Of a stretch of 64,000 bases of DNA, positions 36,101 to 43,235 are shown piece by piece (positions within the stretch are counted from its first letter, which is position 1; each line of letters starts with the position of its first letter). The translations under genes and the position numbers were made by a program. This DNA is from Legionella waltersii (lineage in GTDB: Bacteria > Pseudomonadota > Gammaproteobacteria > Legionellales > Legionellaceae), in the NCBI RefSeq assembly GCF_001468085.1, contig NZ_LNZB01000015.1, positions 275,689 to 339,688 on the forward strand, in the 5' to 3' direction. The notes below the pieces were generated by a model. That model saw nothing but the letters and a program-made list of their open reading frames with translations. It searched no databases and was not told the origin of the DNA.

Positions 36101-38909
36101 CATCACTTAGTTTTTTCAACACAACGATACCGCATCCCTCACTCCGTACATAACCATCGGCACTAATATCAAAAGTACTACACAGATTATGCGGTGAAAG
36201 CATGCCACTTTTACAAAAAATAATGCTGCTTTCAGGTGACAAAATTAAATTAACCCCACCAGCAATTGCTAATTCACAATCTCCTGCTTGGAGTGCGCGA
36301 CTTGCTTGATGAATGCAGACTAAAGAAGAAGAGCATGCTGTATCAATGGCCATACAAGGGCCATTTGTACCTAAGAAATAGGCAATGCGCCCTGCTGAGG
36401 TAGCAAAACTGGTGCCTGTGGCCTGATAAGTACCTAATTCGGTGAGAGGTACTTGTTTTTGAATTAATTGATCGTAATCATGAGTACTAATGCCAAGATA
36501 AATGCCGGTATGCGTATCTTTTAATTCGCTTTCGACTAGGCCTGCATCTTCCAAGGCATGCCAGGTAGTACTTAATGCCAAACGCTGTTGTGGATCAAGA
36601 TATTCTGCCTCACGAGGGGAAATGTTAAAAAATTTTGCGTCAAAGCGTTTTACATCATTTAAGAATCCACCTTTGGCAGAATACATTTTACCTTTAGTAT
36701 CAGGTTTAACATCAAAATACAGTCGATTATCCCAATGCGATTGGGGAATGGGTTCAATACTGTCCTCCTCTTTTAACAAACTCTGCCAAAACGCATCAAT
36801 ACCATTAATGTCCTGATAGTTTTTTCCGGGTAGGCGACAATCCATCCCAATAATGGCAATAGGTTCGTAGTCTTTTGATTCTACATCGTGACGATTAGTC
36901 GCTTGATGTTGGGTTAAATGCGCACATAAACTATGGATGTTGGGAAACTCCCAAGCTAACCAGGGATCAAGAGTTTGCTCAACAATTTTTTCCAAATCAC
37001 TCATCATCGTTACTAATTGGATTGACGTAAGCCCGTATTCAGAAAAAACCCCATCCACTTCAATGGCCTCAAAAGGAGTATCTGTCTGTGTAGCAATCCA
37101 CTCTTTCAGCCAATGTACGAGCTTGTTCTCTATTTCATCTGTATGTATTACCGGGGTATTTTCAATGTGTTCTGCCTGTTGTCTCATCCGTGCCAGTTGT
37201 TCAAACTCGTCATTCAGGTAAGCTTGTTTACAGGCGTTGCGTTGAATCTTCCCGCTACTGGTTTTTAATATTCTTTGCGGAGGTATTAATACAATATCGG
37301 ATAACCCAACATCTGTTGCCTCAAGAACTGCTTTTTTGATGTTGGCAATAATTCCTCGATATTTGGTATCGCCAAGCGCTGCTCTAACTTCAGCGACCAA
37401 TACGCAAGCTTCACCTGAATCTTGAGTTATTGAAAAGGCTGCGGCACAATGAGGCATCAGCGCGCGATCACTTTGATAGCACACAGCCTCTATATCCTGA
37501 GGATAAATATTGCGCCCATTAATAATAATTAAATCTTTTACACGTCCACAAATCGTTAAACGGCCATTATCATCCAAAAAAGCCAAATCCCCTGTTCTTA
37601 TAAATGGGCCTTCATGAGTATCAGCAGTAAATGCACCAAATATTTCTTTAGTTTTTTCCGGATTTTTATAATAACCAGAAGCAACTGAATCGCCCTGAAC
37701 CCACAATTCACCGACAGTATTAGCTGGAAGCACCTGCAAACTATTAGGGTCAACAATTCGAGCCAAATATTCGTCTGGCACAGATCCACAACTTACTAAT
37801 TCAGCTGAGGCGCCAGATTTACTATTTTTAATCTTTGTGACAATGCCTTTTTCTAAATCGTTTTTGTCAATTTGAAATATGCGCTCCTTATCCATCTCAA
37901 CAGAGATACAAAGGGTTGTTTCTGCCATACCATAACCAGGTCTCATCGTACCTTTTTTAAGGTTATAAGCTGCCAATGTGTGTTCAAAGTGTCGTATCGT
38001 TTCCGGTTTAATTGGTTCTGCACCATTGACAGCGCAACGCAGGTGTGAAAAATCAAGTTTTACGGATGATTTTTTAGATATTAATGCTTTAAGAGCCAAA
38101 TCATAAGAAAAGTTAGGCGCCATTGAATAGGTCCCCTGTTCCTTGCTCATTGTCTCTAGCCAAAAAAATGGACGTTTTAAAAACGTAAACGGTGCCATAA
38201 ATACACAGGTTCCGCCGGTGTATAAAGGCAATAAAGTATTGCCAATTAATCCCATATCATGAAATATAGGAAGCCATGAGACGCATATACTTACCGATTC
38301 ATGCCCTAAATATTTTTCTAAAAGATCAAGATTTGCACAAATATTTTTATGTGTTACTACCACTCCTTTAGGCAAACCGGTAGAACCTGAAGTATATTGT
38401 AAAAAGGCAATATGATCTGAACAAACTTCTGGCAAGGTGATACTTAAGTCCGAGGGCTTTTGCTCTAGACGATCCACGCAAATTAAGGTACTTCCTTCGG
38501 GAAATTCAAATTGATTTTCGTCACAATAGCTTTTTACTGCACTGGTTGTAAGAATCAATTGAGCGGAAGAATCCGTAATAATTTTAAATAAGCGTTGTAA
38601 ATGCCTCACTTGGCGTGGAGGATAGGCGGTAACCGCAATATTACCCGAATGCAATACAGCGAGAAAAGACACAATATAATTAATGCTGGAATCGAACAAC
38701 AGCAATATTGGTTTTTGCATAGTTTGATTTTCCTGCACTTGTAAAGCCACTAATTTTTTTGCTAACGATAAAACTTTGTCGCCTAGTTGTTGGTAAGATA
38801 ACTCCTGACTACTTTGATAATCAGATTCCAAAAACTTTAAAGCCATTTTTTGAGGTTGAGTGTGTGCAAAATGAAAAACCATATTTAGTAAATTATTCTC
38901 GGAATTCAT
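30159..38909 (-). CDS. Hybrid lipid megasynthase: FAAL-ACP-KS-AT-KR-ACP-C-C
   Basis: 2,916 residues. Domains in order: fatty acyl-AMP ligase (about 1-575, YTSGSTGLPKGVV); acyl carrier (S629 in EYGLTSIQ); ketosynthase (about 681-1110, C859 in DTACSSS, EAHGTGT, GHLEAAAG); acyltransferase (S1294 in GHSLGEY, HAFH typical of malonyl); ketoreductase (TGAGGDVG near 1753, Y1894 in YATAN); second carrier (S2031 in FGMDSI); and two condensation domains (HHLICDG at 2215, HHLIADG at 2629). There is no adenylation, dehydratase or thioesterase domain. Inferred chemistry: a fatty acid is adenylated, loaded, extended by malonyl, reduced to 3-hydroxyacyl-S-ACP and transferred by a condensation domain to an unknown amine or alcohol. 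A phosphopantetheinyl transferase is not in the window. Confidence 0.93.
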   Translation of the reverse strand: MNSENNLLNMVFHFAHTQPQKMALKFLESDYQSSQELSYQQLGDKVLSLAKKLVALQVQENQTMQKPILLLFDSSINYIVSFLAVLHSGNIAVTAYPPRQVRHLQRLFKIITDSSAQLILTTSAVKSYCDENQFEFPEGSTLICVDRLEQKPSDLSITLPEVCSDHIAFLQYTSGSTGLPKGVVVTHKNICANLDLLEKYLGHESVSICVSWLPIFHDMGLIGNTLLPLYTGGTCVFMAPFTFLKRPFFWLETMSKEQGTYSMAPNFSYDLALKALISKKSSVKLDFSHLRCAVNGAEPIKPETIRHFEHTLAAYNLKKGTMRPGYGMAETTLCISVEMDKERIFQIDKNDLEKGIVTKIKNSKSGASAELVSCGSVPDEYLARIVDPNSLQVLPANTVGELWVQGDSVASGYYKNPEKTKEIFGAFTADTHEGPFIRTGDLAFLDDNGRLTICGRVKDLIIINGRNIYPQDIEAVCYQSDRALMPHCAAAFSITQDSGEACVLVAEVRAALGDTKYRGIIANIKKAVLEATDVGLSDIVLIPPQRILKTSSGKIQRNACKQAYLNDEFEQLARMRQQAEHIENTPVIHTDEIENKLVHWLKEWIATQTDTPFEAIEVDGVFSEYGLTSIQLVTMMSDLEKIVEQTLDPWLAWEFPNIHSLCAHLTQHQATNRHDVESKDYEPIAIIGMDCRLPGKNYQDINGIDAFWQSLLKEEDSIEPIPQSHWDNRLYFDVKPDTKGKMYSAKGGFLNDVKRFDAKFFNISPREAEYLDPQQRLALSTTWHALEDAGLVESELKDTHTGIYLGISTHDYDQLIQKQVPLTELGTYQATGTSFATSAGRIAYFLGTNGPCMAIDTACSSSLVCIHQASRALQAGDCELAIAGGVNLILSPESSIIFCKSGMLSPHNLCSTFDISADGYVRSEGCGIVVLKKLSDALRDGNRIHAVIYGSAVNQDGASNGLTAPNLAAQVDVINTALNLAHLEPEQITHVEAHGTGTELGDPIEWEGIRRSYAQERTNPLYVSSVKTRIGHLEAAAGVAGFIKTVLTIKYGQIPAHLNLHQLNPKLHLHDAMSIPIHCMPWEHEERYAGISAFGFSGTNAHIILGNTPMMEPKKEQINRPEHLWVVSAKDPIILQQYLQNYRIYGEQNSTIHFPSLCHQSLTQRTHFPYRAFISAKDESSWLSALQQEQWHEGSIAKSNQLAWLFTGQGCLLPNVATSLYQTIPEFAAVLEQCCTIAQNWLPYNLRAMLLNTPGDVDINNTLYAQPTLFVYEYSLAQWYLHLGLKPNLLLGHSLGEYVAACIAGILSLHDALYLVCKRALLISSLPVSGGMLAINASAPEVEQLISRFDDLVISLKNGPEQTVVSGTDAAILACQNYCNEHEIRCKKVATSHAFHSPLMKPIVDEFAKLATEVTYHPAKMAVVSNVTGELLKDGQVSTEYWCSHMLQTVEFLQGIHTLVAHGVELCQEIGPKPILVAQAQMVHDFLILPSVSEPENPWPGIMETLGTLYLRGVDIKWRQLDKHASFVHEELLKYPFGGKEYWLPKTENHSPQNTEVWKTYLYREQWLQVEPHLPLISLKDEHVLLSGTTMVEPNALFLCKSINVLSAEKVVDRSHQNFLQKAGWVVYFCQSRPEQIISETTSFTHFVQYLMHYYPDKPVLLLAEKDSLVAPSLLALLKSVKQEYPLWPVHYLEFNLSDVDNNPMQFIGSKDERYWVLRKEQEVFYRQDINPIEAEHIDGERPISADYSCLVTGAGGDVGQALIESLSALGARYIIAIGRKEQEPTWNDEIAQQQIKGTKIKYYSCNIADYAALLQLLETLEEFPPIGMIVHAAGLAHDKPWKETTKEDIQEILGAKAIGAWNLHQATLNHPLYAFITISSLCAVLGNQGQAAYATANAFLHTLSSYRHQKSLPAQSLILGPVKNTGLFKRNEQQLTAYLAEKGITPLLRSELQLIFQQQINEPNLIVNNFSKITSLIVTPIASFPDYSANALDNKSCTAEKILQIVEEVLKLSSGELSITDNWFEFGMDSIMATQLIYKINHKYPNTRISAPDVFNHASAQELALKLNEQSRNSEPDKGVAQTPVYQSRRTFPLSLQQQEIWNFIQNSPQSLAYQIPMELAITGKLSIDKLQQALSFVLMRHDILRCSFHEIVHQVNQHVHNECSLTLELFDKYDEQQVTDFFNMPFNLSKAPLLRTCLIQDGQDHYRWLLVFHHLICDGYTATSFIKEVIAHYENEQFEDEIINYSDYVSWQWDQVLNRFDGEIETFWSQQLQGISIGVPLAMETQLPQEAGVIRANITLKDLNSSLELIEQNKLSLSNYILANLFTMLFDKFKQEKQGIIVFFSGRENSDFATVFGDTSNDVLLVGAHDAYIFSLAQQLQQQIFSLHEKQYFHIPVFKELGLAAPMISFDFQRNSDLNINTQLQIKALKSGNIQNYLWGDEPRLLSFKVLLKAQSLELSLKYRRDRIDEPLAHSLLDAWVDTLKIQEQNNTHFVKEKPLALYDASVMQSNLWPLFKGHPDGAPYYVPVFKEVSGVLDIERLNQAINKVISDTPALQVFFIEENGALKWNFNPNVSTEVRVINDKHLYETVGGLLVDPIDITQAPLFRCYLVHCEDHEKSILLIRFHHLIADGVGAELFFKKLEDVYLEKKTSSELYIQKNNYLHDHHQEAMRYEINKAEYHRYYSEINQQLETRYFNKPPQTINYVGGVVYQLLPHEDSERVHAFCRRHSISLYIFYFHLFCLTLAAVNKHNKIYISMVKSNRGRLNDPEMIGYYADSVPFLFEAKSNSNSTQALKNTQMQVLQLIERFPHPLRSEDAAHSEYIQPQFIFNQYNLEPSRGLLSCADYLIESLIKLSGNKVGLWNYNRPEQFNLLVRSSHLNHMMGLVYDQSLSTEAEAELLLQYFREKILSFL

Positions 38910-39041
38910 AGGAATTACTCACTTAGTGAAAATAAATGCCACAAAAACAACTAATAAGATTAATTATAAACCATAAAAATACATTGTTATTCCTGCTATA
39001 CTAGATATGAGCGCCAACACGCTTTATTTTGGATTTTTATC
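38910..39041. promoter_or_regulatory. Divergent intergenic region of megasynthase and HAD genes
   Basis: 132 AT-rich bases separate two oppositely transcribed genes, so both promoters must lie here or upstream of the regulator. TTGTTA with TATACT 14-15 bp later (about 38985-39005) is a weak match for the HAD direction. No clear operator dyad is seen. Confidence 0.4.
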
Positions 39042-39653
39042 ATGTTAAAAAAAATCGATGATAATCAAACAATTGCATTGTTTGACTTTGACGGTACAAT
39101 TACTAAAAAAAGCACCACTATTCCCTTTTTAAAATTCATTAGTGGGCATATTTTTTTGCTAAAACTGCTTACCAAGCTCCCTTCACTGATTAGTTATCAT
39201 TGCCATTTTAGTGGATTAGATCAATTAAATAACATCATTGCACACATCTTTTTTAAAGGTGTACCACGTGAACATTTATATCGAGCAGGTGAGCATTTTT
39301 CTAATCGAATTATTCCCTCTTTGGTCAAAGAGACCGCCTTGGATCGGCTAAAATGGCATCAAGACCAAGGCCACTATTGCATCTTAGCAACTGCGGCATT
39401 TAATGTTTATATCGATTATTGGGCTAGAATTAGTGGCTTTGACGCGATAGTCTCTACGCAAATTGATTTTAATTCGCATGATGTTGCGAGTGGTACGATT
39501 CATGGGAAAAGTTGTAACGGTGCAGAGAAATTAAACCGTGTTTTAGAACTAATTGGGAATCTACCTCGTTTAATTTATGCCTACGGTGACAGCTCTGGGG
39601 ATGCAGAAATGTTAGCCTATGCAACGCATGCGCATTACCGAATATTTAAATAA
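39042..39653 (+). CDS. HAD-family phosphatase (subfamily IB, SerB-like)
   Basis: 203 residues. Motif I is FDFDGTI with nucleophile D15 and acid D17. A helical cap (about 30-100) follows, then ILATAA (motif II region), a Lys in GAEKLNRVL, and motif IV YGDSSGDAEML. HAD-IB enzymes hydrolyse phosphoserine or lipid-type phosphates. It is divergent from the megasynthase with a short shared promoter region; it may dephosphorylate an acceptor or a product, but that link is positional only. Confidence 0.82.
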   Translation: MLKKIDDNQTIALFDFDGTITKKSTTIPFLKFISGHIFLLKLLTKLPSLISYHCHFSGLDQLNNIIAHIFFKGVPREHLYRAGEHFSNRIIPSLVKETALDRLKWHQDQGHYCILATAAFNVYIDYWARISGFDAIVSTQIDFNSHDVASGTIHGKSCNGAEKLNRVLELIGNLPRLIYAYGDSSGDAEMLAYATHAHYRIFK

Positions 39654-40075
39654 ATCAGCTTTAATTTTTTCAATGAGTGAGACTAACGCATTTAATTTTA
39701 TCTACATCAACTATCTTATCTAATCGGGGTTTAGGTAAGCAAATTACCATTTTATGCTGTGGCATATTATGTGAATAAATGATGCTATCAATACCTTAGA
39801 ACATTGATATTAAGATTCAGCCATCATGTAGATAATCATGAACGACTTGCTTGTATTATATGAATAATCAACCCCTGAGTTAGCATGGCGTTTTACTTCG
39901 CATAATTATTCACGTATGTCTACTTATGCGAATAATTTTTAAATCGAAAACAGCCTATTTTAGGCAGAAATCCGATTTTTTGGTTTAGATAAAAGATCTG
40001 CTAATTCATTGAGTTAGAGCAAGACAGCATAAAATGGTAATTTCCTTCCCGAAACCCCAGTTAGAGGAGTGGAAT
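39654..40075. other. Non-coding region before the TipAS regulator
   Basis: No gene is supported. Around 39900-39945 CGCATA and TATGCG pair, and the adjoining ATTATT/AATAAT also pair, giving a compact dyad that could be a regulator site or a recombination core. An in-frame ATG at 40034 is not used as the regulator start because it lacks a ribosome site. Confidence 0.35.
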
Positions 40076-40837
40076 ATGCCTTACACGGTAAAAAAATTAG
40101 CTGGTATTTCTGGGGTTAGTCCGCGCACCCTTCGTTTTTATGATGAGATTGGTTTATTAAAACCTGCTTATTACGGGGATAACCAGTATCGTTATTATGA
40201 AGAGGAACAACTTCTGATGCTGCAGCAGATTTTATTTTTCCGTGAATTGGGTTTCCCTTTAACTGAAATACAAGAGATTATTAGCAGTCACGATTTCGAT
40301 AAAATAGATGCGCTGAATGCTCATAAATCTATCCTTCAATCGAACCTTGAGCGAACAGAAACGCTCATCAAGACGATTGATAAAACCATTTCACATTTAA
40401 GAGGAAATTTAATCATGCGTGACGTAGAAATGTATGATGGGTTTGATCCAAATAAGCAGCAAGAGCATGAAAAATACATGGTTGATTCTGGTATCATTAC
40501 CCAAAAAGAAATCGATGATAGTTGGAAAAATGTGCGTCATTGGAAGAAGGCTAATTGGGAACAATTTAAAGAAGAGGGTGAGCAACTTAATCTGGATCTT
40601 GCCAAGGCGATGCAAAACAATCTTAAACCGGAAGACATTGTGGTGCAGGATTTAATTCGTCGCCATTATGCTTGGGTCAAGCACTTTTGGACTCCTACAA
40701 AAGATAGCTATAGTGGATTGGCACAAATGTATCTTGATCATCCCGATTTTCGAACCTTTTATAATCGATATCACCCCAATTTAGTGGAGTATGTGGTGGA
40801 AGCAATTAAGATTTTTATCAAAAATGAACTTTCGTAA
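40076..40837 (+). CDS. MerR-family regulator with TipAS ligand domain
   Basis: About 253 residues from ATG 40076, preceded by GAGGAG. The MerR helix-turn-helix and wing (YTVKKLAGISGVSPRTLRFY, DEIGLLKPA, YRYYEEEQLLMLQQI) are followed by a dimerisation coil. A TipAS-type domain (about 130-250, VRHWKKANWEQFKEEGEQLN) in TipA binds thiopeptides and related drugs. MerR proteins untwist promoters with long spacers; the target is probably this operon with the hydrolase. Ligand unknown. Confidence 0.88.
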   Translation: MPYTVKKLAGISGVSPRTLRFYDEIGLLKPAYYGDNQYRYYEEEQLLMLQQILFFRELGFPLTEIQEIISSHDFDKIDALNAHKSILQSNLERTETLIKTIDKTISHLRGNLIMRDVEMYDGFDPNKQQEHEKYMVDSGIITQKEIDDSWKNVRHWKKANWEQFKEEGEQLNLDLAKAMQNNLKPEDIVVQDLIRRHYAWVKHFWTPTKDSYSGLAQMYLDHPDFRTFYNRYHPNLVEYVVEAIKIFIKNELS

Positions 40838-40852
40838 AACAGATAACTTGTT

Positions 40853-40876
40853 CCCGCCACGATTTATTTTGGCGGG
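40853..40876 (+). terminator. Stem-loop between the TipAS and hydrolase genes
   Basis: CCCGCCA, ten-base loop, TGGCGGG. A GC-rich 7-bp perfect stem 15 bp after the regulator stop; only ATTAGCC follows, so termination may be weak. Confidence 0.55.
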
Positions 40877-40911
40877 ATTAGCCGACTCTATCAATGTAGT
40901 GGTGAGCCATC

Positions 40912-41793
40912 ATGAAAAACAACACACCCAATCTTAATCTATCAATTACACTGAAGGATGGGCGAAAATTAGGTTATGCAGAATATGGCGATCCGTTTGG
41001 CAAAGTTATACTTTATTTTCATGGATTTCCTGGCAGCAGATTAGAAGCAGCACATTTTCATGATGTTGCTATAAAAAATCATTATCGTGTGATTGGGGTT
41101 GATAGACCAGGAATGGGATTGTCTTCTATGGATGATCATCGAACCATTCTTTCCTGGGCAGCCGATGTTATTGAGTTAGCGGATCAATTAGATATCGATA
41201 CATTTTCAATATTGGGTCACTCTGGTGGTGCACCATTTGTAGCCGCATGTGCTTATGCAATTTCAGAGCGATTACAAAGTGCTGCAATTATTTCAGGGAT
41301 GGCGCCCATTGAGAAACCTGAATCACGAATAGGGATGACCCGCGGGCAAATCATAGCCAATAGTTTGATTCAAACCATGCCGTGGTTAACGTCTGTCATG
41401 ATGCGACTGACATTAATGATGCTCAAGAATCCAAATAAAATGATGAAGCAGATGATTAAGCAGTTGCCTGAAGTTGATCAGGAGCTATTTCAAGATCCGG
41501 AGACTGGAAAAGCGATTATTGATAGTACCATCGAGGCATTTAAAAATGGGATTGCAGGTCCCGCAAAAGAAATGAAGTTACTTTTCAAGGCTTGGGGTTT
41601 TGATTTAGAAAACATAAAATGTCCTGTCACGATTTGGCAAGGCACTTTAGATAGGCAAGCGCCTTATTCACATGCAGAGATCTACGCAAAATTAATTCCT
41701 GGCGCCCAATTAAAACTAGTCGAGGGTGAAGGGCACCACTCTTTGATTAGACATCATGGGAAAGAGATTCTACGAACGCTTCTACATCATTAG
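40912..41793 (+). CDS. Alpha/beta hydrolase
   Basis: 293 residues with the hydrolase fold. It has the oxyanion motif HGFPGSR, nucleophile S104 in LGHSGGAPF, acid Asp probably in GTLDRQAPYS, and catalytic H275 in EGHHSL. An inserted Met-rich helical lid (about 140-190) suggests a hydrophobic substrate such as a lipid ester. It lies 75 bp after the TipAS regulator. Given the nearby acyl megasynthase it could act on its product, but this is inference. Confidence 0.83.
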   Translation: MKNNTPNLNLSITLKDGRKLGYAEYGDPFGKVILYFHGFPGSRLEAAHFHDVAIKNHYRVIGVDRPGMGLSSMDDHRTILSWAADVIELADQLDIDTFSILGHSGGAPFVAACAYAISERLQSAAIISGMAPIEKPESRIGMTRGQIIANSLIQTMPWLTSVMMRLTLMMLKNPNKMMKQMIKQLPEVDQELFQDPETGKAIIDSTIEAFKNGIAGPAKEMKLLFKAWGFDLENIKCPVTIWQGTLDRQAPYSHAEIYAKLIPGAQLKLVEGEGHHSLIRHHGKEILRTLLHH

Positions 41794-41885
41794 AAGTTGC
41801 GCCGAAGCTACATGAGTAATGTGTTCTTTTTACATAATTTATGCGTAAGTTGATTAGGGTAGGATAATTTTAGAACCCATTTATT

Positions 41886-41915
41886 TTGACAATTAATAAT
41901 CCAATAGGGTATTAT
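41886..41915 (+). promoter_or_regulatory. Sigma70 promoter of the ABC-F leader
   Basis: TTGACA at 41886-41891 and TATTAT at 41910-41915 with an 18-bp spacer. It lies 160 bp before the ABC-F start, leaving room for the leader peptide and two hairpins described next. Confidence 0.7.
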
Positions 41916-41963
41916 TATACCTGCCTAATAACTAAGCATACATCAACGAGGCTTAAACGAATC

Positions 41964-42029
41964 ATGAAAATTACTTCTTAAGTACGCCCTAAGCACAGGG
42001 CGGTGATTAAAAAAACCAAATCGGTTTTT
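41964..42029 (+). promoter_or_regulatory. Leader peptide and hairpins upstream of the ABC-F gene
   Basis: A five-codon frame MKITS-stop lies at 41964-41981, with GAGG about 12 bases before it. It is followed by hairpin CGCCCT/AGGGCG (41985-42002) and a second hairpin AAAAACC/GGTTTTT (42011-42029) that resembles a terminator. Ribosome-stalling attenuators of this design control several antibiotic-resistance ABC-F genes. Function here is inferred from layout. Confidence 0.55.
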
Positions 42030-42075
42030 ATGATCAACAAACACCATAGTCCCCTGTAATACTTAAGAGAATGAC

Positions 42076-43233
42076 ATGATGCACAAGCCAATTCAATTTC
42101 AAAGCCTTAGCCTTTCGTTTCCCCATAAAACTTGTTTTGCGGATTTTAGTGGTCAAATTACATATGGCAGTCGTATTGCAATGATTGGCCGTAATGGTTC
42201 TGGCAAATCAACGTTACTCAAATGGTTTGCAGGATTAATTGATCCCTCTGAAGGCCAAATTAAGTATCCAACAGAGTGTCGTGTTGGCTATGTTCCGCAG
42301 CTCATTGATGCCTTTGATTCGTTTAGCGGTGCTCAGCGCTTTAATAAAGCACTAACTGAAGCGCTCTCTCTATGTCCTGATATTTTGATGCTGGATGAGC
42401 CCACCAATCATTTGGACTGCAATAACCGCCGATCACTCATTCGAATGCTGCGTGCCTTTGAAGGGACGCTGATTATGGTAACTCATGATGTTGAATTACT
42501 GAATGCAACAGTCGAGACCATTTGGCATATCGATAATGGTCGGGTAGCCGTATTCTCTGGTCGTTATGATGATTATCAGCACGAGATGAAGATTCAGCGT
42601 TCTGCTATTGCTGATGAGTTAGCTGATTTAAATCGGAAAAAAGAACAGGCACATCATGCGTTGATGCAAGAACAGGCTCGTGCTAAAAGCAGCCGAATTC
42701 GAGGAGAAAAGCATATTCAACAAAGAAAATGGCCAACTATTGTCTCAGATACAAAGGCCAGAAATGCACAGGAGACCTCAGGTCGGAAAAAAAGCTCGAT
42801 TAATCATAAGAAGCAGGAATTAATTGAACGTTTATCGGAGTGTCGGGTGCCGGAGATTATTCAACCAAAATTTTCTCTAAATGGCATAGAAAGTAATCAA
42901 ACCTTGGTGACTATCAGTGGTGGTGTCGTGGGATATGAGGGGAACCTCCATATTTTGCAAAATTTGAGCCTTTCCATCAAATCGCGTGAGCGGATTGCAA
43001 TCCAGGGGAACAATGCTTCGGGTAAATCGACATTGGTGAAAGCGATTTTGGGTGATAATTCCATTATAAAGCAGGGCGAATGGATACTCCCAAGATCACA
43101 GGAGATTGGTTATCTGGACCAGCATTACGGTACTTTGTCACAGGATATGACGGTTTTTGATGCGTTGAGCACTTTGTTGAGAGACAGATCGTATCTGGGG
43201 TTTGAAGTCCAATGGTACGAAAACGTACGCTAA
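42076..43233 (+). pseudogene. ABC-F ATPase, 3' end removed by the Tn3 element
   Basis: 385 of roughly 530 expected residues. The first ATPase half is complete: GRNGSGKST, FSGAQRFNKA as a degenerate signature, LMLDEPTNHLD. A Lys/Arg/Gln-rich linker follows, then the second Walker A GNNASGKST. The second signature and Walker B are gone: after ALSTLLRDRSY the frame enters the transposon repeat and stops. ABC-F proteins act on the ribosome, several giving resistance to macrolides, lincosamides or pleuromutilins. A functional product is unlikely. Confidence 0.85.
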
Positions 43234-43235
43234 GG
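43197..43235 (+). repeat. Left terminal inverted repeat of the Tn3-family transposon
   Basis: 39 bp beginning GGGGTTTGAAGTCC and ending CGCTAAGG; it matches the right end at 47850-47888 perfectly in inverse orientation. The GGGG start and ACGAAAAC core are typical of Tn3 ends. The tnpA stop codon lies within it. Confidence 0.95.

Noticed and set aside
36502..37221. Forward frames of about 100 residues inside the megasynthase
   Set aside because: Antisense to KS and ACP regions with intact catalytic motifs; typical shadows.
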